Positions 1 to 5,561 of a stretch of 23,704 nucleotides of DNA are shown piece after piece. The stretch is taken from NCBI GenBank assembly GCA_041657845.1, contig JBBABD010000012.1, positions 1 through 23,704 of the forward strand. The letters run 5' to 3'. Under the pieces are notes generated by a model. That model saw only the letters and a program-made list of their open reading frames with translations, was not told the origin of the DNA and searched no databases. Each line of letters starts with the position of its first letter. Within the stretch, counting starts at the first letter, position 1. A program made the translations under genes and the position numbers. The stretch comes from Parcubacteria group bacterium. Lineage in GTDB: Bacteria > Patescibacteriota > Minisyncoccia > Moranbacterales > JAKLHP01.

Positions 1-6
1 TTTTCA

Positions 7-106
7 CCCCGCACCAATTTCTAAGCCATCAACCGATTGCTTTAACAGACTACAAAATAATATAGATAAAATTTACTTCTGTAATTGTACTGAAATTGGT
101 GCGGGG
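7..106. repeat. 100-bp element with 15-bp perfect terminal inverted repeats
   Basis: Positions 7-21 (CCCCGCACCAATTTC) and 92-106 (GAAATTGGTGCGGGG) are exact reverse complements. They bound an AT-rich 70-bp interior with no open frame. The size and perfect termini resemble a miniature inverted-repeat element or paired insertion-sequence ends. No target-site duplication is obvious from the few bases visible on the left, and the upstream side is cut by the window edge. Confidence 0.6.
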
Positions 107-140
107 CAAGACTAACAAAGAAGGAGAAGATTGTTTTTGA

Positions 141-149
141 TGATATAAT
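141..149 (+). promoter_or_regulatory. Extended -10 promoter for the UPF0251 gene
   Basis: TGATATAAT is a perfect extended -10 (TGn plus TATAAT) ending 29 bases before the start codon at 179. No good -35 is present at the normal spacing, which is usual for extended -10 promoters. The predicted leader is about 22 nt and has no Shine-Dalgarno. Confidence 0.5.
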
Positions 150-178
150 TATAATTTAAAGTAAATTTAGAAAATAAT

Positions 179-454
179 ATGACAAGACCGAGATTATGCA
201 GGCGGCTTCGTTTTAAGGCGAAAGCACACTATTTCAAACCACAAGGCATTCCAATGGCTAAACTGGAAGAAGTAATTTTAACCAAAGAAGAAATGGAAGC
301 GGTTAAAGTTAAGGACTTTGACGGATTGGAACAAACTGAAGCCTCGGAAAAGATGAATACTTCGCAAAGCACTTTTCAGCGGATTTTATCTTCCGCTAGA
401 GTTAAAATTGCTGAAGTGATAGTTAAGGGTAAAGCGTTAAAAATTGAAGATTAA
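179..454 (+). CDS. UPF0251 (DUF134) family predicted DNA-binding protein
   Basis: This 91-residue protein matches the UPF0251/DUF134 pattern along its whole length. It opens with MTRPRLCRRLRF, followed by YFKPQGIP, then an acidic segment (LTKEEMEAVKVKDFDGLEQ) and a helix-turn-helix like that of sigma-70 region 4 (residues about 51-77: QTEASEKMNTSQSTFQRIL). It ends in the typical ARVKIAEVIVKGKALKIE. The family is thought to bind DNA as a small regulator; no target is visible here. Length is normal for the family. The ATG at 179 is chosen because the conserved N-terminus begins there. It stands alone between the inverted-repeat element and a membrane-protein gene, so no operon partner suggests its regulon. 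Confidence 0.9.
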   Translation: MTRPRLCRRLRFKAKAHYFKPQGIPMAKLEEVILTKEEMEAVKVKDFDGLEQTEASEKMNTSQSTFQRILSSARVKIAEVIVKGKALKIED

Positions 455-519
455 CAACTTAATCGTTCTTAATGTCGTCTACAAATATATGGATATTATC
501 TGTATTGCAATTTTTGCGA

Positions 520-525
520 TATAAT
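520..525 (+). promoter_or_regulatory. Candidate -10 box upstream of the membrane protein gene
   Basis: A perfect TATAAT lies 35 bases before the ATG at 560. No convincing -35 or TGn extension is seen, so this is a weak call resting on the -10 and its position. Confidence 0.3.
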
Positions 526-559
526 TAAAATAACTTAAGCGGTTTTTTCATTGACTTTT

Positions 560-1297
560 ATGAATAAAAAGAGTAATTTTATAAATAATATTTTTCTTTT
601 GTTTTTCTTGGCAGTCATAGCGCTGATAGTTTTTACACCATTTATAGTTAGAGAAATATATATATTCAATCGTGAACAATCGGAAGCTTTTTTGATATTT
701 ATGTTTATTTTGCTGGGATTCGGAATCTTTAAATTACACAGATCAGAAATAGTTAAAAAGAATATCCAGATAAATCTATTGAAATCAGACAAAAACAATA
801 TTGAAAGTCGCCTAGATGAAGCCTTTAACCATATTGGAAAAATAAATGTTCAAATTAGTGAGATTAGGTCGATTTTTTCCGATATTAAAAATTATCCTGA
901 AAGTAAGGAAGATTTAAAATATGCTCTAGATTATTTTTCCAATAAGATTTTGAGTATTGTGAATGTGGATTGGGTCGTAATAAGAATAATTAATCCGTCC
1001 AATTTAGATATCTTCAAGGAACATCACGCAACTAGAGGGAAAATGGTTCTACCTGGCTATACGATATCCAATAAGGATATTATGGATAGCTCATATAATC
1101 ACGGTGAATTTATTGTGGTAAAATCTGATCAGCAAAATTTAAGTTTAAAAGCTATTTGCATTCTGCCAAAAAAAGAAATAGGAACGGGGCAATTGGCTCT
1201 AATCAAAGCGATAGTAACTAGATTAGAATTGATTTATGTGATATTTTCCTCACACTATTATAAAAATAGCCGTTCAGTGTTTAAAGATAACGATTAA
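560..1297 (+). CDS. Two-helix membrane protein with coiled coil and GAF-like C-terminal domain
   Basis: I do not recognise a named family. From the ATG at 560 it is 245 residues; an in-frame TTG at 551 is possible but less likely. Two hydrophobic segments (residues about 9-28 and 42-57) form an N-terminal hairpin anchor. A charged, heptad-like stretch (about 60-105) follows, then a globular domain (about 115-235). The globular part has GAF-like features: an ILSIVNVDWVVIRIINP strand pair near its start, a central LKAICILPKK strand and a closing helix (TGQLALIKAIVTRLELIY). This is the layout of a membrane-tethered sensor without an output domain. No kinase, cyclase or helix-turn-helix gene is next to it. 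The GAF assignment is inference from pattern only. Confidence 0.6.
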   Translation: MNKKSNFINNIFLLFFLAVIALIVFTPFIVREIYIFNREQSEAFLIFMFILLGFGIFKLHRSEIVKKNIQINLLKSDKNNIESRLDEAFNHIGKINVQISEIRSIFSDIKNYPESKEDLKYALDYFSNKILSIVNVDWVVIRIINPSNLDIFKEHHATRGKMVLPGYTISNKDIMDSSYNHGEFIVVKSDQQNLSLKAICILPKKEIGTGQLALIKAIVTRLELIYVIFSSHYYKNSRSVFKDND

Positions 1298-1491
1298 CTA
1301 TTAAGAAGTATTCAATTAAAGATGTGAAGGCGTAAGTTAAGTTCATTAATTTAAATTTGGTATATAAATATACTGATTTGATTGTTTTATTGAGGTTCTA
1401 ACGTTTTCTGCGACTCGCAACTTTGTACGTAAGCCGATCTTCAAATGGTTTACCCAGTTCGGCGATATTCGGAAAGAGAAGGGTAAAAATT

Positions 1492-2514
1492 ATGAAAAAT
1501 AATATAAAAAATAACAATAATTCCGGTGAAATAATTATCTATGAAGGCGCGGATGGGGCGCCTAGTATTGAAGTGCGTATTGAGGGTGAGACAGTGTGGC
1601 TTTCGCAAAAGCAAATGGCCGAGCTTTTTGATTGTTCTGTGGATAATGTAAGTTTGCACATGAAAAATATCTTTAAAGATGGCGAATTAAACGAAAATTC
1701 AGTTACCGAGGAATACTCGACAACTGCTTCTGATGGCAAAAATTACCTTGTAAAACACTACAATTTGGACGCGATAATTTCCGTTGGATACCGGATAAAC
1801 TCATTGCGAGGCACGCGTTTTCGTCAATGGGCGACAGCGAGACTTCGTGAATATCTTATTTCTGGATTTACGATGAATGATGAATTTTTGAAAAACAATG
1901 GCGGCGGGTCATATTGGAAGAAGCTCTTGTTTCGCATCCGTGACATTCGAAGCAGTGAAAAGATTTTGTATAGACAAGTTCTAGATCTCTATGCCACTAG
2001 CGCGGATTATGATCCTAAATCTCTACACTCAATTAAGTTTTTCAAAATTGTGCAAAACAAATTGCATTATGCAACGCATAAACAAACAGCAACGGAAGTC
2101 ATTTACAGTCGTGCTGATAGCAAAAAAGAGTTTATGGGTCTCTCGGTTTTTGCGGGGGATTTACCCGTGTTAGAAGAAGTAAGAATTGCTAAAAATTATT
2201 TATCTTCAAAAGAATTGGAAAAGTTGAACAGACTTGTATCCGCATATTTTGAATTGGCAGAATTACGCGCTATGGATCGGCAAATAATGCATATGGCAGA
2301 TCATATTGCATCTTTAGACAAACTACTTTCTGATTACGGCGAAGGTGTTTTAGTTGACGCTGGAAAAGTAACACATAAAAAAGCCATAGAAAAAGCAGAA
2401 AATGAATACAAAAAATATCAAGTTAAAACTCTTTCCCCGGTTGAAAAAGCATATTTGGAAAATATTAAACTGCTGGAAAATGAAGTAGAGAAGAAAATAA
2501 AAAAGAAAATTTAA
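1492..2514 (+). CDS. RhuM family protein (virulence-associated, DNA-binding-like N-terminus)
   Basis: The 340-residue protein shows the RhuM family signature. The N-terminal block reads EIIIYEGADGAPSIEVRIEG then TVWLSQKQMAELFDCSVDNVSLHMKNIF (about residues 35-61, a helix-turn-helix-like segment). It is followed by HYNLDAIISVGYRINSLRGTRFRQWAT (about 89-115), the most conserved part of the family. The C-terminal half is helical and charged, and contains a full-length RhuM C-terminal region rather than a Fic domain. RhuM proteins occur in pathogenicity and mobile regions; their biochemical role is not established. The ATG at 1492 is preferred over an upstream TTG (1423) because AGAGAAGGG sits about 8 bases before it and the conserved block begins just after it. 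A second RhuM-type protein, fused to Fic, lies at 20549. Confidence 0.88.
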   Translation: MKNNIKNNNNSGEIIIYEGADGAPSIEVRIEGETVWLSQKQMAELFDCSVDNVSLHMKNIFKDGELNENSVTEEYSTTASDGKNYLVKHYNLDAIISVGYRINSLRGTRFRQWATARLREYLISGFTMNDEFLKNNGGGSYWKKLLFRIRDIRSSEKILYRQVLDLYATSADYDPKSLHSIKFFKIVQNKLHYATHKQTATEVIYSRADSKKEFMGLSVFAGDLPVLEEVRIAKNYLSSKELEKLNRLVSAYFELAELRAMDRQIMHMADHIASLDKLLSDYGEGVLVDAGKVTHKKAIEKAENEYKKYQVKTLSPVEKAYLENIKLLENEVEKKIKKKI

Positions 2515-2562
2515 TGAAAAAATATTTGAAGTTATAAAATAATTATTAAAAAATATAAATCA

Positions 2563-2808
2563 ATGTTAAAATACGAAATGCCCAATGATGCAAGTGAAAA
2601 ATCTGAATATGCAGGCAAGGAGCCTGAATATGAAAACAAAAGCGTTATGCTGACAAGTGAGGGTAAAAAAGTAACCATTTTGAATTATCAGCAGGATAAG
2701 GGGCTTTATGTTGTGATGAATCTTGACGAAGTTGAAATGCATAGTCCAGCTTATAGGATAAGTCCTGGCGAGCTAAGAAAAATTGAAGAAAAAGAAAGCC
2801 AAGAATAA
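2563..2808 (+). CDS. Small hypothetical protein, 81 residues
   Basis: No family recognised. The first 25 residues are acidic and probably disordered (repeated SEKSEYAGKEPEYENK-like composition). The rest contains beta-rich stretches (KSVMLTSEGKKVTILNYQQDKGLYVVMNLDEVEMHSPAYRISPGELRKIEE) that could make a small KOW/SH3-like barrel. There is no cysteine, signal peptide or membrane segment. It lies 48 bases after rhuM and 73 bases before a thioredoxin gene on the same strand. An in-frame ATG at 2578 is an alternative start. Coding is supported mainly by the well-composed frame and spacing. Confidence 0.55.
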   Translation: MLKYEMPNDASEKSEYAGKEPEYENKSVMLTSEGKKVTILNYQQDKGLYVVMNLDEVEMHSPAYRISPGELRKIEEKESQE

Positions 2809-2881
2809 CATGGCGCCATATATAAGCGCTTGCCAACAGCAAAAATTATCCCAAATTTTATAATTAAATTAAAAAACGAAT

Positions 2882-3202
2882 ATGCCTATTATTTTAACCG
2901 ATGAGAATTTTGAAAAAGAAATTCAGAAAACAGAGAAAATGTCCTTAGTCGATTTTTACGCAACTTGGTGCGAACCCTGCTCAATGCTTGCGCCGATTTT
3001 AGAAAAATTGGAAAAAGAATTTGAGGAAAAAATAGTTTTGCTAAAAGCTAATGTTGATGACGTTCAGCTGAGTGCTCAAAAATTTAAAGTTGATCGTATT
3101 CCAATGGTAGTGCTGTTTAAGAGCGGCAAACCCATCAGCTCTTTTACCGGATTCAAACCTGAATCTGATGTCAAAGAATGGTTGGAAAAAAATATTCAAT
3201 AA
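2882..3202 (+). CDS. Thioredoxin-family protein with WCEPC active site
   Basis: The 106-residue single-domain thioredoxin fold has the active site WCEPC at residues 29-33 (preceded by LVDFYAT) and the cis-proline loop DRIPMVVLF near residue 76. It ends with the usual FTGFKPESDVKEWLEKNI helix, so length and order match thioredoxin exactly. The Glu between the cysteines replaces the common Gly (CGPC), which should alter the redox potential or pKa. The protein is cytosolic, with no leader. The ferredoxin:thioredoxin reductase catalytic chain lies about 140 bases downstream on the same strand, so this thioredoxin is the obvious candidate substrate. The second thioredoxin in the window (17972) has the standard CGPC. 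Confidence 0.93.
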   Translation: MPIILTDENFEKEIQKTEKMSLVDFYATWCEPCSMLAPILEKLEKEFEEKIVLLKANVDDVQLSAQKFKVDRIPMVVLFKSGKPISSFTGFKPESDVKEWLEKNIQ

Positions 3203-3247
3203 AATATTAAAATCTAAATTATTTATGACTTGCACTTTTGCCTCTTC

Positions 3248-3310
3248 CAATCCATTTGCTGCGGTGCGATGACGGACGTTTTATAATCGCACCTCCGAAA
3301 AAGTGGATTG
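3248..3310. promoter_or_regulatory. Nested palindrome around a TATAAT box upstream of the reductase gene
   Basis: GGTGCGAT (3263-3270) pairs exactly with ATCGCACC (3286-3293), and CAATCCA (3248-3254) with TGGATTG (3304-3310). A perfect TATAAT (3282-3287) lies inside, overlapping the right inner arm. The arrangement fits either an operator over a promoter for the gene starting at 3346 or a structured leader. The -35 is poor: TTGCTG at 3256 gives a 20-base spacer. Confidence 0.5.
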
Positions 3311-3345
3311 TCATAGCCAAAAGCGCTAGTTCTATTATCAAAAAA

Positions 3346-3609
3346 ATGGATAAAACAGAAGAAATGATCAAAAATTATTCGGAATATGCAAAGAAAAATG
3401 GCTTCCAGATAAACTCGGATCAAAAAATTGTTGAAAGAATAACAAGCGGACTGCTGAGAAATGAAAAAGAAAAAGGCGAAAAGTATTGTCCTTGCAGGGT
3501 GCTGAGCGGAAACAATGAAGAGGATTCAAAAAAAATCTGTCCTTGTGCCTTTCATAAAGAAGAGATTGCAACGGGCGGCAGATGTTATTGCGGATTATTC
3601 ACGAAGTAG
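3346..3609 (+). CDS. Ferredoxin:thioredoxin reductase catalytic (beta) chain-like protein
   Basis: Taken from the ATG at 3346 this is 87 residues. Three cysteine pairs match the [4Fe-4S] thioredoxin-reductase catalytic chain: CPCR at 48-51, CPC at 65-67 and CYC at 80-82, ending CGLF. The N-terminus (EEMIKNYSEYAKKNGFQINSDQKIV) is the typical helix leading to the cluster domain. In the family, the enzyme passes electrons from ferredoxin through the cluster to a disulfide and reduces thioredoxin. The last motif is Cys-Tyr-Cys where Cys-His-Cys is usual, so a residue next to the active disulfide is changed. The adjacent thioredoxin is the likely partner. No ferredoxin or variable (alpha) chain is in the window. 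The frame is open upstream to a TTG at 3238, but that stretch is a palindrome and is not conserved-looking. Confidence 0.87.
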   Translation: MDKTEEMIKNYSEYAKKNGFQINSDQKIVERITSGLLRNEKEKGEKYCPCRVLSGNNEEDSKKICPCAFHKEEIATGGRCYCGLFTK

Positions 3610-3621
3610 TTTGAGTTTATA

Positions 3622-3650
3622 AAAAACAGCTTTTCTCAAGCTGTTTTTTT
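3622..3650. terminator. Bidirectional intrinsic terminator
   Basis: AAAAACAGCTT (3622-3632) pairs with AAGCTGTTTTT (3638-3648) around a 5-base loop and is followed by more T. The arms are A-rich on the left and T-rich on the right, so it can stop transcription in both directions. It lies between the convergent reductase gene and the GtrA-like gene. Confidence 0.85.
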
Positions 3651-3669
3651 ATGCGAAATTTTTTTGAAG

Positions 3670-4329
3670 TTATTTTTTGAAGACCCAAAGCTTATATCCT
3701 ACGAAATTCCATGCCAAACCGGCGATGCTTCCAGCAGCAGCTCCAATTAGTCCCAGTTGTCCGCCTGTCATTCCGACAAGCGAACCAAGGATCATCTTGA
3801 ACACGACGGATGCGACAAAAACATTAATCAAAAATCCGATAACACTGACTGCAAAAAACTGGATAAATTCCGATTTGGTCTGTTCTTTTTCGCCTTGGTC
3901 AAAAGTCCAATATTTATTCCAGAAGTAGCTGTTGATATTTGCCACGATGAAAGAAATGGATTTGTATAATGAATAGAAGGTTATTGCCCCTATCATAGCG
4001 TCTTTGGCGTCGATTTTGAAATATGAACTGAATATCATCGTAATTAGCGAAAGTACGCCAAGATCAACAAGCACATTTCCCACGCCGATTACGGCAAATT
4101 TGGCAATTTGATAAACGATGGCAAATTTTTGGCCGATAAAAAATGCAATTCTAAGACCGATTGGGGTTGCAAAAAGAAAAAAAGGAACAATTACAAGATA
4201 TAATTTTGCATAAAGCGCAGGACTCGCAGCGCGAAGGACTGGGAGGAGTAGAAGTCCTATGAGCAGGCCGATGGCTATGGCGAACTTATAATCTTTTCGG
4301 GTGATGCTAATTCCGGTTGTGTTTTCCAT
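3670..4329 (-). CDS. GtrA-like multi-pass membrane protein
   Basis: The 219-residue protein is strongly hydrophobic. The C-terminal 140 residues match the GtrA/DPMS1 family: QIAKFAVIGVGNVLVDLGVL, then SFIVANINSYFWNKYWTF, then FFAVSVIGFLINVFVASVV, and a final helix ending AWNFVGYKLWVFKK. GtrA proteins have four helices and are proposed to flip or position polyprenyl-phosphate-linked sugars for surface glycosylation. Two additional hydrophobic segments (about 15-33 and 40-60) precede the core, making the protein longer than a minimal GtrA. It is the second gene of a minus-strand pair, 84 bases after the 4414-5229 gene, with a complex stem-loop in the gap. A glycosyltransferase (18323) and the polyprenyl-carrier genes are elsewhere in the window. 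Confidence 0.85.
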   Translation of the reverse strand: MENTTGISITRKDYKFAIAIGLLIGLLLLPVLRAASPALYAKLYLVIVPFFLFATPIGLRIAFFIGQKFAIVYQIAKFAVIGVGNVLVDLGVLSLITMIFSSYFKIDAKDAMIGAITFYSLYKSISFIVANINSYFWNKYWTFDQGEKEQTKSEFIQFFAVSVIGFLINVFVASVVFKMILGSLVGMTGGQLGLIGAAAGSIAGLAWNFVGYKLWVFKK

Positions 4330-4364
4330 TTTTGTTTTTTTTATTAAAATTATTCCTTAGTTTA

Positions 4365-4426
4365 CCCTGTTTGAATAATCCCGATAAATCGGGATTATTT
4401 TGCACAGCAAAATTTATTCAACAGGG
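4365..4426 (-). repeat. Three-way-junction stem-loop between two minus-strand genes
   Basis: An outer stem (4365-4377 with 4415-4426, one bulge) encloses two hairpins: AATAATCCCGA/TCGGGATTATT (4374-4384 with 4389-4399) and ATTTTGC/GCAAAAT (4397-4403 with 4407-4413). The outer arm overlaps the stop codon of the upstream gene. On the minus strand no T-run follows, so it looks like an intercistronic processing or stability element rather than a terminator. Confidence 0.5.
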
Positions 4427-5229
4427 CGAGCTTTTTCTTTTTGCATTTCTCTTTCGATTTCTTCAATATCGGCCGTCCATTCATCAATTACCGACTTGCC
4501 CGCCGTAGCTTTCTTGCCCGCCAAAGTTTTAACGTCGGCGAAAACGGAGGAGGGCTTGATTTCAATTTCATCGGCTTTTTCTTCATCTCCTTCCGGTTTT
4601 TCCTTGAGCTCTTTTTTCAGCGATTCAATGTCGTCATCTATCGTATATTTTCCAGCAAAACTTGAGCGGCTAGTTCCTTTTTGCAGGACATTTTCAATGG
4701 CTATCCAGGAACTCTCGATATCTTTTGGCATTACAACCGCCACTTCGTCTCCCGGTTCGGCTTTAAAATAGGTGATGGAAGCCAAGAGTACCCTGAATGG
4801 CCTGCCTTCTATTATCACGTTATAATTTTCCGATTCATCCTGGCTTATTATTCCCAGGGCATGTTTTCTGTTGGCCGGACCGATTTGTTTGTAAATAAAA
4901 GACCCATCAACGGTTATGGTGAGCTTTAGCATATCTCCTTCGACGAGTTTTGATTTGGATGCATAATTAGCCGGAACCGGATATTGCTTTCCATCAGTGC
5001 CAATCATAATTTGTCCGTCAAAAGTTCCTTCAACTACCGTGCCGTCAGTTTCTTCTTCTACTTTTCTTTTTCTACCGGTTTTTTTCTTTCCTTCCAGATT
5101 AAGAAGCATCGCCTTGGCGCTCTGAATGGTCTTTTCAGCGTTATTAATCATCTCGCGAAGAGATTGAATTTTGTGAGAATTATTATTTTCAGAAATTTCT
5201 TCCTGGCTTTTTTCTTCTTTCCTTTTCAT
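4414..5229 (-). CDS. Conserved-looking hypothetical protein with a central beta-rich domain
   Basis: No named family recognised. The 271-residue soluble protein begins with a lysine/glutamate-rich coiled-coil-like segment (1-50, including LREMINNAEKTIQSAKAMLLNLEG) and a basic patch (KKKTGRKRK, about 49-57). The central region (about 60-170) is beta-rich. It has two similar halves: TVVEGTFDGQIMIGTDGKQYPVPANY...LVEGDMLKLTI, and ALGIISQDESENYNVIIEGRPFRVLLASITYFKAEPGDEVAVVMP. Each ends in a GD turn, as in tandem OB/TRAM-like barrels. The C-terminal third (about 190-271) is acidic and helical. The layout suggests nucleic-acid or ribosome association, but this is inference. It heads the minus-strand pair with the GtrA-like gene and is divergent from rarA. 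Confidence 0.75.
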   Translation of the reverse strand: MKRKEEKSQEEISENNNSHKIQSLREMINNAEKTIQSAKAMLLNLEGKKKTGRKRKVEEETDGTVVEGTFDGQIMIGTDGKQYPVPANYASKSKLVEGDMLKLTITVDGSFIYKQIGPANRKHALGIISQDESENYNVIIEGRPFRVLLASITYFKAEPGDEVAVVMPKDIESSWIAIENVLQKGTSRSSFAGKYTIDDDIESLKKELKEKPEGDEEKADEIEIKPSSVFADVKTLAGKKATAGKSVIDEWTADIEEIEREMQKEKARPVE

Positions 5230-5309
5230 TTTTATTTGAACGTGGCAGACATCAAAGAAAAATTCCCCCTTAAGATCTGCTCGCTTTTTTGTTTTTCTTT
5301 TACAGTGAA

Positions 5310-5338
5310 ATTATATAACATTTCATTAAGTCGAGCAA
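5310..5338 (-). promoter_or_regulatory. Sigma70-like promoter for the minus-strand pair
   Basis: On the minus strand TTGCTC (5333-5338) and a perfect TATAAT (5310-5315) are separated by 17 bases. They lie about 80 bases upstream of the start at 5229. The -10 and spacing are strong; the -35 matches three of six. Confidence 0.6.
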
Positions 5339-5390
5339 ATGTGGATAACTTTTTTTGTTGTTTCCCCTATGATTATTTTATTATAGATTA

Positions 5391-5466
5391 TGTCATTCCG
5401 GGCTTGATCCGGAATATATGCAAACGATGCACGAAAATGTAGATTCCTGCTTTCGCAGGAATGACA
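5391..5466. repeat. REP-like palindromic repeat, TGTCATTCC type
   Basis: TGTCATTCC (5391-5399) and GGAATGACA (5458-5466) are exact inverted repeats. They enclose two hairpins: ATTCCGG/CCGGAAT (5395-5401 with 5409-5415) and ATTCCTGC/GCAGGAAT (5443-5450 with 5455-5462). Repeats of this kind, starting TGTCATTCC and ending GGAATGACA, are scattered through many bacterial genomes. A related unit lies at 9243-9334. Confidence 0.8.
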
Positions 5467-5486
5467 GGTATTTTTCCAATTAAAGA

Positions 5487-5502
5487 CCCCGACTTATCGG
5501 GG
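5487..5502. repeat. Short hairpin related to the one at 4374-4399
   Basis: CCCCGA (5487-5492) and TCGGGG (5497-5502) flank CTTA, followed by AAATTATTCAA. Read on the minus strand, the hairpin at 4374-4399 has nearly the same sequence and the same ATTATTCAA tail. The two copies are inverted and flank the 4414-5229 gene. Confidence 0.5.
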
Positions 5503-5524
5503 AAATTATTCAATCTGGCAGCTA

Positions 5525-5552
5525 TTGAATTTTTCGGCTTACTTGATAGTAT
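5525..5552 (+). promoter_or_regulatory. Promoter for rarA
   Basis: TTGAAT (5525-5530) and TAGTAT (5547-5552) are spaced 16 bases. Transcription would begin only a few bases before the ATG at 5562, giving an almost leaderless mRNA, consistent with the lack of a Shine-Dalgarno. Confidence 0.45.
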
Positions 5553-5561
5553 TACAGTGTT

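Larger units (their letters stand above)
5230..5561. other. Divergent intergenic region with promoters and repeats
   Basis: This 332-base gap has no supportable gene; the open frames crossing it are short and of poor composition. It holds the minus-strand promoter (5310-5338), a 76-bp palindromic repeat (5391-5466), a CCCCGA/TCGGGG hairpin (5487-5502) and the rarA promoter (5525-5552). Confidence 0.7.

Noticed and set aside
2810..2819. ATGGCGCCAT palindrome after the 81-residue gene.
   Set aside because: A lone 10-base palindrome with no T-run and no promoter context; too short to call.
3238..3345. N-terminal extension of the reductase chain from a TTG at 3238.
   Set aside because: The stretch is occupied by the nested palindrome and a -10 box, and the family-like sequence starts at the ATG at 3346.
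4984..5442. 152-codon plus-strand frame overlapping the 4414-5229 gene and the divergent promoters.
   Set aside because: Very Phe-rich translation typical of the reverse of Lys/Glu-rich coding sequence; it crosses the promoter and repeat.
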